A stretch of DNA of 64,000 bases, taken from Antarcticimicrobium luteum. GTDB taxonomy: Bacteria; Pseudomonadota; Alphaproteobacteria; Rhodobacterales; Rhodobacteraceae. The stretch is from positions 1 through 64,000 of the forward strand of contig NZ_SMUV01000071.1 in assembly GCF_004358185.1 (NCBI RefSeq). The letters run 5' to 3'. Below, piece after piece: positions 62,449 through 64,000 of the stretch. Numbering within the stretch: position 1 is the first letter of the stretch; each line of letters opens with the position of its first letter. A model generated the notes under the pieces. That model was not told the DNA's origin. It did not search any database and saw nothing but the letters and a program-made list of their open reading frames with translations. The position numbers and the translations under genes were made by a program.

Positions 62449-62982
62449 TCACTCGCGGCCGGTGACGCGTTTGAACCAGCCCTTCTTTTCGCTGGTCTCG
62501 GCCCCGGCTTCCGGCTCCTGCGCGTCGCTCTCCTCTGCCGGACCTTCGATCTGCGCCTGAAGGTTTTGAAAGAACTGGTCGGCCATCTTCTTGGCGAACC
62601 CGTCGATCAGCCGGCTGCCAAGCTGGGCCAGTTTGCCCCCGACCTTGGCCTCGACCTCATAGGACAGCAGGGTCAGCCCTTCGCCCGCCGGCGCGAGGGT
62701 CACGGTGGCGCCCCCCTTGGCAAAGCCCGCGGCCCCGCCCTTGCCCTCGCCGGCGATCGTGATCTTCTCGTTCTCGACCATGTCCGACATGGTGACCTGT
62801 CCCTTGAAGGTGGCCTTCACCGGCCCGACCTTCTGCGTCACCGTGGCGGTATATCCGTCCTGCGGGTTGCCTTCGACCTCCGAGGCGCCCGGCACGCAGG
62901 CCTTGAGCATCTCGGGATCCAGAATGGCGGCGTAAACGGTGGCCGGATCGGCCTTGATCTGGCGGTCGTCACTCATATGCAT
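62449..62982 (-). CDS. CoxG-like SRPBCC protein
   Basis: 177 residues; the ATG at 62982 has GGGAG upstream (a second ATG lies two codons on). The SRPBCC/CoxG fold is seen in [40 protein letters not shown] and [19 protein letters not shown]. An acidic tail with [10 protein letters not shown] follows, as in CoxG proteins that help membrane attachment of CO dehydrogenase-type molybdoenzymes. No cox genes are nearby. It is divergent from the DMT exporter gene. Confidence 0.85.
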   Translation of the reverse strand: MHMSDDRQIKADPATVYAAILDPEMLKACVPGASEVEGNPQDGYTATVTQKVGPVKATFKGQVTMSDMVENEKITIAGEGKGGAAGFAKGGATVTLAPAGEGLTLLSYEVEAKVGGKLAQLGSRLIDGFAKKMADQFFQNLQAQIEGPAEESDAQEPEAGAETSEKKGWFKRVTGRE

Positions 62983-63136
62983 GGCAGGCTGTCTCCCTTG
63001 GTTCATGCACAGGTTACCCGAGGCCGGATGGCGGGCCAAGCCGCCTTTGCCCGCCCAAGGCGCGGCGCATGTCGGAAACAGGCGATTGACGGGGACGGCA
63101 TACGTGCTAGCCAGCGGGCACTCAGGGGAGAGAGCC

Positions 63137-64000
63137 ATGCAGAGCGCAGCACAAAGTCGTCCAGGGGTGGGCATCGCCCTCGTCCTGGTCGGGATCCTGG
63201 CGATTTCGGTCAATGACATGCTGATCAAGCAGCTTTCCGGCGGCTATCCGCTGCATCAGGTGGTGTTCACCCGGTCCGCCATCGGAATCCTGTTCAGCCT
63301 GGCCATGGTCCAGATCGAAGGGGGCTGGTCGATCCTGCGCACCCGGCAGCCGGGGCTGCATATCCTGCGCGGGCTGATGGTGGTGATCGCCAACATGACC
63401 TTTTTCCTGGCGCTGGCGGTGTTGCCGCTGGCCGATGCGACGGCGCTGTTCTTTGCCGCGCCGCTTTTCATCACGCTGTTGTCGATCCCCGTGCTGGGCG
63501 AAAAGGTCGGACCGCTGCGGATGGCGGCGGTGATCGTCGGATTCGCCGGGGTGGTGCTGATGCAGCGCCCCTGGCAGGGCAGCGGCGAGCTGGAGGTCAG
63601 CCGCCTGATGCTGCTGTTGCCGGTGCTCTCGGCGCTGGCCTATGCGATCATGCAGATCATGACGCGCAAGCTGGGGGCCACCACCAAGGCCTCGGCGCTG
63701 GCGGTCTATATCCAGGGGATGTTCATTCTGGTCTCGCTGGGGTTCTGGGCGGTGGCCGGCGACGGACGCTTTGCCGAGGCCAGCGACAATGCCAGCGTGC
63801 AGTTCCTGTTGCGCGCCTGGGTCTGGCCGCGGGACGGCGACTGGATCTATCTGGCCGGTCTGGGGATGAACGCGGCGATCGTCGGCTATTGCCTGAGCCA
63901 GGCGTACCGGCTGGCCGATGCCGCCACGGTGGCGCCGTTCGAATACGTCGGATTGCCGCTGGCGGTGTTCTGGGGCTGGGCGATCTGGGGCACCCTGCCC
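63137..64000 (+). CDS. DMT-family (EamA) transporter, N-terminal part (partial)
   Basis: 288 residues in frame to the window end. The ATG at 63137 follows AGGGGAGAG. At least eight hydrophobic helices are present, with two EamA-type halves (SVNDMLIKQLSGGYPLHQVV first, VLSALAYAIMQIMTRKLGA second) and an extra loop before the last visible helices. Members export amino acids or other metabolites through the inner membrane. The last one or two helices lie outside the window. Confidence 0.88.
   Translation, partial: MQSAAQSRPGVGIALVLVGILAISVNDMLIKQLSGGYPLHQVVFTRSAIGILFSLAMVQIEGGWSILRTRQPGLHILRGLMVVIANMTFFLALAVLPLADATALFFAAPLFITLLSIPVLGEKVGPLRMAAVIVGFAGVVLMQRPWQGSGELEVSRLMLLLPVLSALAYAIMQIMTRKLGATTKASALAVYIQGMFILVSLGFWAVAGDGRFAEASDNASVQFLLRAWVWPRDGDWIYLAGLGMNAAIVGYCLSQAYRLADAATVAPFEYVGLPLAVFWGWAIWGTLP

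Overview
The window is 64 kb of GC-rich, densely coded DNA with no rRNA, tRNA, insertion sequence, prophage or CRISPR array that I could see. The gene content points to an alphaproteobacterium of the Rhodobacterales (Roseobacter/Paracoccus type). Pointers are a 44-residue aa3-type cytochrome oxidase subunit IV, a plant-type glutamate-cysteine ligase, TRAP and branched-chain-type ABC importers, a DmdC-like acyl-CoA dehydrogenase, a pyrB-pyrC' style operon, and many 4-bp ATGA/GTGA gene overlaps. The species cannot be named from the sequence alone.

Layout. 1-2.4 kb: end of rpe, then a small operon (Tat-exported metallo-beta-lactamase-fold protein, redoxin, phosphoglycolate phosphatase) behind a promoter that carries an ATTC-N8-GAAT sulfide-regulator-like operator. 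2.4-10.1 kb (minus): a GMC oxidoreductase and a compact catabolic operon tetR-dctP-dctQ-dctM-cyclase-FAH-osmC, with a perfect TetR operator in front. 10.3-15.6 kb (plus): a beta-oxidation set (thiolase, FadJ-like hydratase/dehydrogenase, alpha-methylacyl-CoA racemase, PaaG-like hydratase/isomerase). 16-23.4 kb (minus): a complete ABC importer (livKHMGF type) behind a 906-residue fusion of an aryl-CoA-type flavin monooxygenase and a benzoate-CoA-ligase-type enzyme. A hotdog thioesterase and an IclR regulator are divergent from it. Together these look like uptake, CoA activation, ring hydroxylation and CoA release for an aromatic acid.

24.9-33.1 kb holds mixed housekeeping: azlCD, a papain-like lipoprotein, cytochrome oxidase subunit IV, a DUF6173-like gene, a second MBL hydrolase, the DmdC-like dehydrogenase, the threonylcarbamoyl-AMP synthase, YqgE, a DsbD-N-type protein and a Nudix hydrolase. 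33.3-40.8 kb (minus) carries an RND efflux pump and adaptor, moaB, a LysE exporter, a metallophosphoesterase and a family-4-like uracil-DNA glycosylase that lacks most Fe-S cysteines. 41-43 kb (plus) is the most unusual gene: a secreted protein with 20 tandem repeats of exactly 26 residues, each C-x5-C-x5-C-x5-C.

43.1-46.9 kb is pyrB, two unknown membrane-protein genes, a pyrC homologue that has lost its metal ligands, and plsY. 46.9-55.5 kb includes gshA, rsmE, ubiA, an OmpA/BON protein with an acidic tail, moaE, moaD and pgsA. 55.7-64 kb includes uvrC, an AT-rich non-coding stretch with a perfect DnaA box and paired direct repeats, a FolM/PTR1-like reductase, a Na+/Ca2+ exchanger-type antiporter, an S49 peptidase, an ABC-2 exporter, a CoxG-like protein and the start of a DMT-family exporter.

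The best candidates for something undescribed are the 26-residue cysteine-repeat protein, the ligase-monooxygenase fusion with its transporter, and the TetR/TRAP/cyclase/FAH/OsmC operon.
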